34,170 bases of DNA from the NCBI GenBank assembly GCA_039934635.1, contig JBDTLT010000037.1, positions 1 to 34,170 on the forward strand, written 5' to 3'. The position numbers and the translations under genes are program-made. The first letter of the stretch is position 1; the number at the start of each line of letters is the position of its first letter. This DNA comes from DATLFA01 sp039934635 (GTDB lineage: Bacteria > Actinomycetota > Acidimicrobiia > Acidimicrobiales > WLNW01). Positions 22,506 through 30,359 of this stretch are shown here, piece by piece. The notes under the pieces were generated by a model. The model worked only from the letters and a program-made list of their open reading frames with translations, searched no databases and had not been told where the DNA came from.

Positions 22506-23738
22506 ATGTCATCGGACGATCATGGCGAAGACACCCCCGATCAAGCGGAGTTCCGCGGCGAGGCCCGAGAGTTCCTGCGAACGACTCTTCCCCCGCGCCG
22601 CGATGCGAATCCCTGGTCACTCAACTTCACGTCCGACGAAGGCGAAGCGCGCGCACACTTCGAGTCGGGACGAGCGTGGCAGCGGTTGTTGTTCGACAAT
22701 CACTTCGCCGGTCTGACCTACCCACCCGAGTACGGCGGGCGGGGCGGCGAGTCATGGCACGAACGCATCTTTCGCGAAGAGCTCGCCCACGTCGAGGCGC
22801 CGACGACGTTCATCTCGGCCACGATCGCCATGCTCGGGCCGACGTTGATGCGCCACGGCACCGACGAGCAGCGCGCCGAGTATCTGCCTCGCCTGCTCTC
22901 CGGTGACGATGCGTGGTGCCAACTCTTCAGCGAGCCCGGCGCCGGCAGCGATCTCGCCGGCCTCGCCTGCCGCGCCGATCGCGACGGCGACCACTTCCTC
23001 GTCAACGGACAAAAGGTTTGGAACTCGGCGGCGCAGTTCTGCGACCGCGGCATGCTGCTCGTTCGTACGAATCCCGATGTGCCCAAGCATCACGGCATCA
23101 CCTTCTTGCTCGTCGACATGGACAGTCCCGGTGTCGAGGTGCGACCACTGGTTCAAGCCACCGGCTCCGCCCATTTCAACGAGGTGTTCCTCGCCGACGT
23201 CTCGGTGCCGGCGAGCCGCGTGCTCGGCCAGATCGACGAAGGCTGGTCACCGGCGCGCACCGTGATGTCCAACGAAGCGGCCTTCATCGGCGGCGGCAAC
23301 AGCGCGGGCAACACCAACGAAAAGTTGGTGATGTTGGCGCGTGCGTTCGGAGCGATCGACGACCCGACGGTGCGCCAAGATCTCGCTCGGCACTACACGC
23401 GCGAACGTCTCCTCGCGATCATGGGCGAACAGATTCTCGCGGCAGTGCGCCAACGCAAAGCCCCACCCATGGATCCGTCGATCCTAAAACTCTTCGTGGC
23501 GGAGAACCGGGTGTTATCGGGCAATCTGGCCATGGCGATGGCCGGCGCCGCGGGTTTGGTCACGACCGACGAGCGCAGCGCGTGGATCCAAGCCGAGCTG
23601 GTCGGCCGTTACGGCATCTCGATCGGCGGCGGTACCAACGAGGTGCAACGTAACAATCTCGCCGAACGAGCGTTGGGGCTGCCGCGCGAGCCATCGGTCG
23701 ACCGCGAGCTCGCGTGGCGCGAGATACGCCGCAGCTGA
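22506..23738 (+). CDS. Acyl-CoA dehydrogenase
   Basis: A 410-residue flavoprotein of the acyl-CoA dehydrogenase family. Visible landmarks are 'TYPPEYGGRGGESWHERIFREELA', the FAD/substrate motif 'LFSEPGAGSDLAGL', 'QKVWNSAAQFCDRGMLLVRT', and the C-terminal 'GRYGISIGGGTNEVQRNNLAERALGLPREP'. The 'IGGGTNEVQ' segment occupies the place of 'YEGTSEIQ' in medium-chain enzymes, so the usual catalytic Glu is Gly. This is common among actinobacterial paralogues for steroid and branched substrates, where the base sits elsewhere or a partner subunit supplies it. ATG 22506 is 2 bp after the epoxide-hydrolase-like stop, and the gene's TGA overlaps the methyltransferase ATG (TGATG). Substrate unknown. Confidence 0.93.
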   Translation: MSSDDHGEDTPDQAEFRGEAREFLRTTLPPRRDANPWSLNFTSDEGEARAHFESGRAWQRLLFDNHFAGLTYPPEYGGRGGESWHERIFREELAHVEAPTTFISATIAMLGPTLMRHGTDEQRAEYLPRLLSGDDAWCQLFSEPGAGSDLAGLACRADRDGDHFLVNGQKVWNSAAQFCDRGMLLVRTNPDVPKHHGITFLLVDMDSPGVEVRPLVQATGSAHFNEVFLADVSVPASRVLGQIDEGWSPARTVMSNEAAFIGGGNSAGNTNEKLVMLARAFGAIDDPTVRQDLARHYTRERLLAIMGEQILAAVRQRKAPPMDPSILKLFVAENRVLSGNLAMAMAGAAGLVTTDERSAWIQAELVGRYGISIGGGTNEVQRNNLAERALGLPREPSVDRELAWREIRRS

Positions 23739-24607
23739 TGGCCAAGCGCGGGCCGTCCAGCACGTTCAACGGCGCCGCCGTTCGCCGCGCCGTGCATGTT
23801 CGCTACGAACGTCCGCCGGTACTCGATGACGACTGGGCCGTGAAACTGATCGACCGCAAGTCGCGGCTACTCGTGCGCATCCCGCCCCTTTATCGCAGGT
23901 ACCTTGCGCCGCAACAACTGCGCTCGAAGTCGCTGTTCGCGTACTCGATCTCCAATCTGCGCCTCGCCGAAGAGCTCGTCGAGCACGGCGTCACTGCCGG
24001 ACGCCATCAATACCTTCTACTCGGCGCCGGGCTCGACAGCTTCGGGGTGCGCCGCCAAGATCTCGCGGATCGCCTGCGCGTGTACGAGCTCGATCATCCG
24101 GTCGCGCAGGCGGTGAAGCGAGCCCGGCTCATCCGCGCCCGCGGTTCGATCCCGGCCAACCTCGAGCTCGTCCCCATCGACTTCGAGACGACCACCATCA
24201 CACAGGCGTTGGCGCCATCGAGCCACGATGCCCGACAGCCGTCGACGATGTCATGGCTCAACACGATCGCGTATCTCAGCGTCGAGGCGACTGCGACGTC
24301 ACTGCGCGGGCTCGGCGAAGTGAGCGCTTCCGACAGCCGGCTCATCTTCAATTACCCACCGAATACCCCGGCGGGGCCGGACGGCGAGGCCGACCTCGCG
24401 GCGGTGCGTGCGTCGGTCGCGCGCAAGGGCGAACCGTTCCGATCGGCGTTCGACCCGCTCGACATGGAACGCTATGTGACCGACGCCGGCTTCGTGGTCG
24501 AGCAACATCTGACCGAAGCGGATCTCGACCGCCGGTTCTTCTCAGGTCGTACCGACGACCTCCGACCGACATTGCCCGCGCGCACCATCGTGGCGCGCCG
24601 AGTCTGA
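23738..24607 (+). CDS. Class I SAM-dependent methyltransferase (TIGR00027 / leucine carboxyl methyltransferase-like)
   Basis: A 289-residue methyltransferase of the actinobacterial TIGR00027 group. Recognisable features are the N-terminal 'SSTFNGAAVRRAVHVRYERP', a helix with 'LRSKSLFAYSISNLRLAEELVEHG', the SAM loop 'LLLGAGLDSFG' (93-103), acidic 'VYELDHP' at the end of the second strand, and 'MSWLNTIAYLSVEATATSLRGLG' in the substrate half. The family usually has 'YLTEEAV' where this reads 'YLSVEAT'. Natural substrates of most members are unknown; carboxyl or O-methylation of a small molecule is typical. Its ATG overlaps the acyl-CoA dehydrogenase stop, indicating coupling. The TIM-barrel gene follows 12 bp later. 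Confidence 0.88.
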   Translation: MAKRGPSSTFNGAAVRRAVHVRYERPPVLDDDWAVKLIDRKSRLLVRIPPLYRRYLAPQQLRSKSLFAYSISNLRLAEELVEHGVTAGRHQYLLLGAGLDSFGVRRQDLADRLRVYELDHPVAQAVKRARLIRARGSIPANLELVPIDFETTTITQALAPSSHDARQPSTMSWLNTIAYLSVEATATSLRGLGEVSASDSRLIFNYPPNTPAGPDGEADLAAVRASVARKGEPFRSAFDPLDMERYVTDAGFVVEQHLTEADLDRRFFSGRTDDLRPTLPARTIVARRV

Positions 24608-24619
24608 AACGGCGAAACC

Positions 24620-25444
24620 ATGGCCCAACTCTGCTTCAACACCTTCAATCGATCGGCGTACTTCGGCGTCGAACCCGACTTGCCCGCGCAGATCGACGCC
24701 GCGGGTGCCGCCGGCTTTCGCCTCTTTGGTCCCGACACATTTTCGCTCGACGCGTGGGTCGCGGACGGTCACGACGTGAACGAACTCGCGCACATGCTCG
24801 ACTCCCGAGGCATGAAATGTTGGGAGATCGCCGCGCTCGATCTCACCACGCGCGACAAGACGCTCGCGGCGGCGCAACACACAGCGGAGTTCGCGGCCGT
24901 ATTGCGACCCGAGTGGATCCTCACCAACGTCGGCGCACCGATCGACGACGAGTTGTGCGAGACCTTCGCAATGGTGTGCGACGTGCTGCTGACTGTGGGA
25001 GCGCGACCGGCTATCGAGTACTTACCCTTCACTCCGGCGAATTCGATCGCGACCGCCAAGATCTTGGTCGATCATGTCGGCACCGACCGCGCCGGCATTC
25101 TGTTCGACACCTGGCACCACTTCCGGGGACCCGACTCCATCACCGAACTCGACGCGGCATCGGTCGACCTCATCGCATATGTCCAATTCGACGACGCCCG
25201 ACCGATGATCGGCAACGACCTCGTGGCCGAAACCATCAACCGGCGGACGTTCCCCGGCGAGGGCGAATTCGATCTGTCGACCTACTGCGATCGCATCAAG
25301 GCGAAGGGTTGGGACGGCGTCGTGAGCGTCGAGATCCTCGACGAAGCATGGCGCGATGGCTCGGCTGGGTCACTGCATGAGTTCGCGCGACGCGCCTACG
25401 ACTCGTCTGCGCGTTATTGGAACATCACGGAGGGTACGAGATGA
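24620..25444 (+). CDS. Sugar phosphate isomerase/epimerase family TIM-barrel protein
   Basis: A 274-residue protein of the xylose-isomerase-like/AP-endonuclease-2 TIM-barrel superfamily. The strand ends carry typical ligands: 'CFNTFNR' at strand 1, 'AIEYLPFTP' (Glu), 'GILFDTWHHFRG' (Asp and His), 'YVQFDDARP' (Gln/Asp), and 'VVSVEILDE' (Glu), matching a divalent-metal site of Glu-Asp-His-Glu type. Related proteins act as inosose dehydratases, hydroxypyruvate isomerases or epimerases; paralogues occur in catabolic clusters with no known reaction. It starts 12 bp after the methyltransferase and overlaps the next gene by ATGA, so it belongs to the same operon. Confidence 0.88.
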   Translation: MAQLCFNTFNRSAYFGVEPDLPAQIDAAGAAGFRLFGPDTFSLDAWVADGHDVNELAHMLDSRGMKCWEIAALDLTTRDKTLAAAQHTAEFAAVLRPEWILTNVGAPIDDELCETFAMVCDVLLTVGARPAIEYLPFTPANSIATAKILVDHVGTDRAGILFDTWHHFRGPDSITELDAASVDLIAYVQFDDARPMIGNDLVAETINRRTFPGEGEFDLSTYCDRIKAKGWDGVVSVEILDEAWRDGSAGSLHEFARRAYDSSARYWNITEGTR

Positions 25445-26400
25445 ACGTCGACGAGTTACTCGACCACGAAGTAGCCGCCGCGTTGGACGCGACGGGCTTC
25501 GGTTCAGTTGTGTATCCAGACGATCCGGCGGGCGTGCCCGAGTTCCGCGCGAACCGCGTCGTCGTCCCGCCGCCCCTCGACCCTGCGTCGAAGATCAGCA
25601 TCCGCGATGTCGCGGTGCAGGGCCCGCCGGGCGACCCTGACGTAATCGTGCGGATCTACTCGCCGCCGGCAAGTGCCACGCCACGACCTTGCTGCTACTG
25701 GATCCACGGTGGTGGCTACATCTTCGGCACCATCGACATGAGCGATGCCCGCTGCGTGCAGACCGCGGAGACACTCGACTGCGTCGTGGTGTCGGTCGAC
25801 TACCGCCTGGCTCCCGAATCACCCTTCCCGGCGCCGGTCGAAGACTGCTACGCCGGTCTGGCGTGGACGGCGGCCCATGCCGACGAACTGGGCATCGACC
25901 GCGAACGCGTCGTGGTCGTGGGGCAGAGCGCGGGCGGCGGTCTCGCCGCGGCGCTGGCACTGCTCGTACGAGACCGGGCCGAGATCCCGCTGTGCTACCA
26001 ACTGTTGATCTATCCGATGATCGACGACCGCAACACGACTACGTCGAGTCAGCTCGTCACCAAGGTGTGGACGCGCGAGGCCAACCTGCTCGGCTGGCGC
26101 TGCTATCTCGGCCAGGAGCCCGGTGTCGGCGACGTGTCGCCCTACGCGGCGCCCGCCCGCGCGGAGGATCTGCGCGGCTTGGCCCCGACATTCATCGGGG
26201 TCGGCACCCTCGACGTGTTCCGCGACGAGAACATCGTCTACGCCCAGCGGTTGCTCGCCGCCGGCGTGCCTACCGAACTTCACGTCTACCCGGGCGCACC
26301 TCATGGTTTCGAGGGCCTGGCCCCGCAGGCCGCAGTGTCGCAGCAGTTCTTGCGCGACATCGCCGACGCGCTGCGCCGGGCGATGTACCCGCGTTGGTAA
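25441..26400 (+). CDS. Alpha/beta hydrolase, hormone-sensitive-lipase (HSL) type esterase
   Basis: A 319-residue carboxylesterase of the HSL/lipase family IV group. The oxyanion motif 'HGGG' is at 89-92, the nucleophile Ser163 sits in 'GQSAGG' (161-166), the acid is Asp in 'GTLDVFRDE', and the His is in 'GAPHGFEG'. 'VDYRLAPESPFPAPVEDCYAGLAW' is a family hallmark. It would hydrolyse short- to medium-chain esters or lactones in the cytoplasm; there is no signal peptide. ATG 25441 overlaps the preceding stop (ATGA), which fixes the start over in-frame upstream codons. With the neighbouring acyl-CoA dehydrogenase and epoxide-hydrolase-like protein it fits a pathway with an ester or lactone intermediate. 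Confidence 0.93.
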   Translation: MNVDELLDHEVAAALDATGFGSVVYPDDPAGVPEFRANRVVVPPPLDPASKISIRDVAVQGPPGDPDVIVRIYSPPASATPRPCCYWIHGGGYIFGTIDMSDARCVQTAETLDCVVVSVDYRLAPESPFPAPVEDCYAGLAWTAAHADELGIDRERVVVVGQSAGGGLAAALALLVRDRAEIPLCYQLLIYPMIDDRNTTTSSQLVTKVWTREANLLGWRCYLGQEPGVGDVSPYAAPARAEDLRGLAPTFIGVGTLDVFRDENIVYAQRLLAAGVPTELHVYPGAPHGFEGLAPQAAVSQQFLRDIADALRRAMYPRW

Positions 26401-26445
26401 CATCGCTGGGTGGCGCCCGTCCCACGGTGCCCTGAGGGGAACAAC

Positions 26446-28143
26446 ATGACCGACCGCAGCCTCCTGATTCGTGGCGGCCACGTCGTCGACGGCACCGGCA
26501 GCAAGGCGAAGCGGGCCGACGTGCGGGTACATGACGGACGCATCGTCGAGATCGGCGAGGGCCTCGAGAGCGGCGGCGGCGAGTCAGTTTTCGACGCCGG
26601 CGACGCGATCGTCGCGCCCGGCTTCATCGATACCCATGCGCACACCGATCCGCAGGTCTTCTGGGATCCGACGCTCGATCCTGATCCGCTGCACGGCGTC
26701 ACCACCATGCTCGTCGGCAACTGCAGCCTGTCGCTGTACCCGGCATCCGCGGCGACCCGAGGCGACATCTCCGATTTGTTCGCGTACATCGAAGACGTGC
26801 CGCGCCATCTCTTCGACGACTGCGTGCCGTGGACGTGGACCGATTACGCGGGTTACCGCGACACGGTGAACGCGACCGGCGCCGCGTTGAACCTCGCCGC
26901 GCTCGTCGGCCATAGCCCAATCCGCCTCGCGGTCATGGGCGATGACGCGTGGACGCGCATCGCGACGCCGGCCGAATGCGCCTCGATGGCGCGCATCCTC
27001 GACGACGCAATGCGCGCCGGCGCGTGGGGCCTGTCGACCTCGTTCCTCGATGTCGACGCACACGGTCGGCCCGTGCCCTCGCGGGCCGCCGACGGAGCAG
27101 AGTTCGACGCGCTGCTCGATGCACTCGGTGCCCATCACCGAGGCCTCGTCGAGTTCGTCCCCGGCTTGCTCGGCCCCGACCCCGAGATCGCAGTCGAAGA
27201 GTTGGCGCGGCGCTGTGGCGCACGCGACATCCCGCTCACCTGGACCGGCTTCGCGTATTCCGACACCAACCCGGCGTACACGCAGCGGTGGCTCGACATG
27301 GCGCGTCGACTCCACCGCGAAGGCATCCGGTTCTACCCGCAGCTCTCGCCGCGGACCGTCGACTTCCGCTTGAACTGGGACTCGTCGATGATGTTCATGT
27401 CGATGCCCGAGGGCTGGCATCGAGTCGTCGCCGCGCGCGGTGCCGACAAGGCAGCCATTTTGCGCGACCCCGAGTGGCGCCGGCGGGCACGCGACGAATG
27501 GGACCGCACCGAAAAGGCGATGTTCCCGCATCGCCGCACCGAGTTGGTCCGCTTCGTCGAGGTCTTCGGCGCCGAGAACGAGCCCTGGCTCGGCCGCAGC
27601 CTTGCCGATCTCGTCACCGAGCGCGGTGGTCATCCGTCCGATGTGTTCGCTGATTTCGTGTTGGCCAACGACTGCCACCCCGGCGTCGTGGCGGTGGGCA
27701 TCTCCAACGCCGACATCGACGGTGTCGCCCGTACGTTCGCCGACCCCAACGTCTTGATCAGCTCGTCCGATGCCGGGGCGCACATGCAGATGTTGTGCGC
27801 GTCGGGTGACACCACCTTGGTGCTGACGCGCCACGTACGAGAGCGCGGTGACTTCAGTCTCGAAGAGGCCGTCTACCAGTTGACCGGGCGCCAGGCCGAG
27901 GTGTTCGGGTTCCACCGCCGGGGCAAGATCGACGTCGGCAACATCGCCGATCTGACGGTGTTCGCGCTCGACGAACTTCACTATGACGACGACGAGTTCA
28001 TCCACGATCTCCCCGGCGGCGGGTCACGCTTGCGCCGGCCCGAAGGTGGTTATCGCGCGACGTTCGTCAACGGTGTCGCGGTGCAGATCGACGGCAAGAG
28101 CACCGGCGCGTTGCCCGGCCGGGTCATTGGTTCGGCCGACTGA
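26446..28143 (+). CDS. N-acyl-D-amino-acid deacylase-like amidohydrolase
   Basis: A 565-residue amidohydrolase of the D-aminoacylase/dihydroorotase-like group. It has the small N-terminal beta domain ('LLIRGGHVVDGTGSKAKRADVRVHDGRIVEIGEGL'), the metal motif HxH (His64, His66) in 'GFIDTHAHTD', and 'VGNCSLSLYP', where Cys93 matches the Cys ligand of D-aminoacylases. A later 'SSSDAGAHMQML' supplies the conserved Asp. The C-terminus returns to the beta domain ('GKIDVGNIADLTVFALDEL', 'GYRATFVNGVAVQIDGKSTGALPGRV'). The likely reaction is hydrolysis of an N-acyl or cyclic amide bond, but many paralogues of this size in actinobacteria have unknown substrates. ATG 26446 follows a GAGGGGA site. A homologous C-terminal fragment survives at 30117-30341. 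Confidence 0.9.
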   Translation: MTDRSLLIRGGHVVDGTGSKAKRADVRVHDGRIVEIGEGLESGGGESVFDAGDAIVAPGFIDTHAHTDPQVFWDPTLDPDPLHGVTTMLVGNCSLSLYPASAATRGDISDLFAYIEDVPRHLFDDCVPWTWTDYAGYRDTVNATGAALNLAALVGHSPIRLAVMGDDAWTRIATPAECASMARILDDAMRAGAWGLSTSFLDVDAHGRPVPSRAADGAEFDALLDALGAHHRGLVEFVPGLLGPDPEIAVEELARRCGARDIPLTWTGFAYSDTNPAYTQRWLDMARRLHREGIRFYPQLSPRTVDFRLNWDSSMMFMSMPEGWHRVVAARGADKAAILRDPEWRRRARDEWDRTEKAMFPHRRTELVRFVEVFGAENEPWLGRSLADLVTERGGHPSDVFADFVLANDCHPGVVAVGISNADIDGVARTFADPNVLISSSDAGAHMQMLCASGDTTLVLTRHVRERGDFSLEEAVYQLTGRQAEVFGFHRRGKIDVGNIADLTVFALDELHYDDDEFIHDLPGGGSRLRRPEGGYRATFVNGVAVQIDGKSTGALPGRVIGSAD

Positions 28144-28175
28144 CGACACGAAGCACGAGCAAACGAGGGGACAAC

Positions 28176-28982
28176 ATGAAGGTCGTCGTGAATGCCGCGG
28201 CGCGCGACGGTGTGGCGCTCGTCGAGCTCAACGATCCCGCGAGGTACAACGCGCTGACCTCGGGCATGGTGCGTGAGCTGACCGACGTCTTCACCGCGCT
28301 ACGGGTCGACCGTTCGGTACGGGTCGTGGTGCTGGCCGGTAGCGGTAAGGGCTTTTGCGCGGGCGCCAACATGAGCGGCGGGGACGACGTTCCCGAACTC
28401 GCGCGTGACCGAGGGCCTGTGGGCTTCATCCAGGTGTTGCAAGAGCAACTCGCCGATCTCGTGCTCGCCATCCATGAATTGCCGCAACCGGTCATCGCGG
28501 CCGTTCACGGTGCCGCGGTCGGCGGGGGACTGGCACTCGCGCTGGCGTGCGACCTTCGCATCGCGAGCGACGACGCCTACTTCGCCGCCCATTTCATCCG
28601 TGTCGGCTTGTCGTCGTGCGATGTCGGCACCAGTTACACATTGCCGCGCATCGTCAGCCCGACGATCGCGGCCGAGTTGATGTTGACCGGACGACGTTTC
28701 GCGGCGGACGAAGCATTGCGCATTGGCTTACTCAACCGCGTCGTGACACGAGATCAACTGCACGACGCGGCATTCGAACTCGCGGAAGGCATCACGGCCA
28801 ACAGTGAGTTCGGTGTCTATATGACCAAGCTGGGATTGTGGGCCAACCTCGACGCGCCGAGCCTGCGCCACGCGATGCAACTCGAAAATCGCACGCAAGT
28901 GCTCGGCACCTTCACCGGCAACATGCGAGAGGCAGGCCAGGCCTTCGTCGAAAAGCGACCACCCGTCTGGAAACAGATGTAG
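28176..28982 (+). CDS. Enoyl-CoA hydratase/isomerase family (crotonase) protein lacking both catalytic Glu
   Basis: A 268-residue crotonase-fold protein. The oxyanion-hole segments are normal: 'GKGFCAGANMS' and 'VHGAAVGGGLALALACDLRIA'. The positions of the two hydratase glutamates are Ala120 (after GGGL) and Phe140 ('YFAAHFIRVG'). Asp149, in 'GLSSCDVGTSYTLPR', corresponds by alignment to an Asp used by dienoyl-CoA isomerases, so an isomerase, hydrolase or other crotonase reaction is more likely than hydration. The 'GLSxCDVGxSYxLPR' stretch is a recurrent actinobacterial variant. ATG 28176 has an AGGGGAC ribosome site and lies 32 bp after the deacylase-like gene, so the two are probably co-transcribed. 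It converges on the nitronate monooxygenase gene. Confidence 0.92.
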   Translation: MKVVVNAAARDGVALVELNDPARYNALTSGMVRELTDVFTALRVDRSVRVVVLAGSGKGFCAGANMSGGDDVPELARDRGPVGFIQVLQEQLADLVLAIHELPQPVIAAVHGAAVGGGLALALACDLRIASDDAYFAAHFIRVGLSSCDVGTSYTLPRIVSPTIAAELMLTGRRFAADEALRIGLLNRVVTRDQLHDAAFELAEGITANSEFGVYMTKLGLWANLDAPSLRHAMQLENRTQVLGTFTGNMREAGQAFVEKRPPVWKQM

Positions 28983-28995
28983 CGCTGTTCGAGGC

Positions 28996-30120
28996 TCAGT
29001 CGGTCTGCATCAACTGGTTGAGCCGCTCGGTGGTGTCGATCCACTGCTGCACCATGTCGATCACGATGTCTCGCGCCGGGCGCACACGATCGACGCTGCC
29101 CAAGATCTGGCCCGCCGGGTGGCCGGCGAAGTCCTTGGAGTGGACGCGGCTGAAGCGACTCGCGGCTTCGGAGTACAAGATGCCCTGCAGTGGCATCGGC
29201 AGCGGAGTCGGTGCACCGGGCTGTTCCCACGCTTCGGTCCATTTGGTGCGCAACTGGCGCGCCGGCTTGCCCGTCATCACCCGCGAGCGGACGAAGTCGC
29301 GCGACGACGCCGCCAGCAGATTCTGCGTGGTCTCGGGGAACATGTCGGCTTCGGTGGTGAGCAGCCAAATGGATCCGAGCCACACCCCTTGCGCGCCGAG
29401 CGCCATCGCCGCGGCCATCTGACGGCCGTCGCCGATGCCGCCCGCGGCCAGCACCGGTATGTCGGGCCCGACGGCATCGACGACTTGCGGCACGAGCACC
29501 ATCGTCGAGATCTCACCGCAGTGACCTCCCGCCTCGGTGCCTTGCGCGACGATCACGTCGACACCCAGTGCAACCTGACGCTCCGCGTGTTGCTTGGAGC
29601 CGACGAGCCCACCCACGAGCAGCCCGGCCGCGTGGCATTGGTCGAGCACATACTTGGGGGGCGGGCCCAATGCGTTGACGACCATCTTGACCCCGCCATG
29701 GCTGAGGGTGACCTCGAGTTGGCCGGGACCCTCTTCGTCGACGCCGAGCCCTGCGGCCTTGACGGTGCGCTGTTCGAGGTCCTCGGGCAACGGTGGAATA
29801 CCGGCATCATCGAGCAGGTGGTGCACGAACTCACGATGAGCGTCCGGGATCATCGCCTTGAGATGCTCGATCGACGCTTCCTCGCCGCCGCCCTTGCCGA
29901 CGTACTTGACCGGCATGGCGAAGTCGACCCCGTAGGGCCGTCCTTTGACGTGCTCGTCGATCCAGTTGAGCTCGACCTCGAGCCGCTCGGGCTCATAGGC
30001 CAGTGCACCGAGTACACCGAAGCCACCGGCGTTGGTCACCGCCGCAACCACGTCACGGCAGTGGCTGAACGCGAAGATGGGAAACTCGATCCCGAGTTGT
30101 TCGCAAATTGGTGTCTTCAT
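28996..30120 (-). CDS. Nitronate monooxygenase (2-nitropropane dioxygenase family)
   Basis: A 374-residue FMN TIM-barrel protein. Hallmarks are the start 'EFPIFAFSHCRDVVAAVTNAGGFGVLGA', the segment 'DVIVAQGTEAGGHCGEISTMVLVPQVVDA' carrying the catalytic His, and the FMN-phosphate loop 'VLAAGGIGDGRQMAAAMALGAQGVWLG'. Class members oxidise propionate-3-nitronate or alkyl nitronates, but many actinobacterial paralogues are likely other FMN oxidoreductases, including enoyl-type reductases. About 40 extra residues with 'GKGGGEEASIEHLKAM' between the first strands make it longer than short class II enzymes. ATG 30120 overlaps (ATGA) the stop of a short amidohydrolase remnant upstream, a relic of an older operon. 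It converges with the crotonase gene 13 bp away. Confidence 0.9.
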   Translation of the reverse strand: MKTPICEQLGIEFPIFAFSHCRDVVAAVTNAGGFGVLGALAYEPERLEVELNWIDEHVKGRPYGVDFAMPVKYVGKGGGEEASIEHLKAMIPDAHREFVHHLLDDAGIPPLPEDLEQRTVKAAGLGVDEEGPGQLEVTLSHGGVKMVVNALGPPPKYVLDQCHAAGLLVGGLVGSKQHAERQVALGVDVIVAQGTEAGGHCGEISTMVLVPQVVDAVGPDIPVLAAGGIGDGRQMAAAMALGAQGVWLGSIWLLTTEADMFPETTQNLLAASSRDFVRSRVMTGKPARQLRTKWTEAWEQPGAPTPLPMPLQGILYSEAASRFSRVHSKDFAGHPAGQILGSVDRVRPARDIVIDMVQQWIDTTERLNQLMQTD

Positions 30121-30341
30121 TTGGTGCTCCCAGGTTGGAAAGATCTGTCGGCGACGGTGATGGTGTCGGTGTCCTTGCCCGCCCGCAACACTGTGCCGGG
30201 TAACGCGCCGGTGAGGACGCAGTTGGTCACTATTTCACGGCCACCCACGAATACCTGCTCGACGCCGATCGATTCGGCATAGAGGCGCTCGCCGCCCCCG
30301 GCAGTCTGGCACGGCTCGTCAGCAGCGGCAACGACTGACAT
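30117..30341 (-). pseudogene. 3' remnant of a D-aminoacylase-like amidohydrolase gene
   Basis: The 74 codons from ATG 30341 read as the C-terminal end of an N-acyl-D-amino-acid deacylase-type protein. 'GGGERLYAESIGVEQVFVGGREIV' and 'TGALPGTVLRAGKDTDTITV' parallel the end of the 26446-28143 protein ('GGGSRLRRPEGGYRATFVNGVAV', 'TGALPGRVIG'). The catalytic barrel is missing: only 18 bp upstream of the ATG the divergent SDR gene begins. The stop overlaps the nitronate monooxygenase ATG (ATGA), as expected for a former full-length upstream gene in an operon. It may still be translated as a short leader that couples to the next gene; that is inference. The frame is open to 30551, but that part is antisense to the SDR. 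Confidence 0.72.
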
Positions 30342-30359
30342 ACTGACTTCGGGGCAGCG

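Noticed and set aside
26584..28005. Minus-strand open frame of 473 codons
   Set aside because: It lies entirely opposite the deacylase-like amidohydrolase, which has clear motifs; the antisense translation has none.
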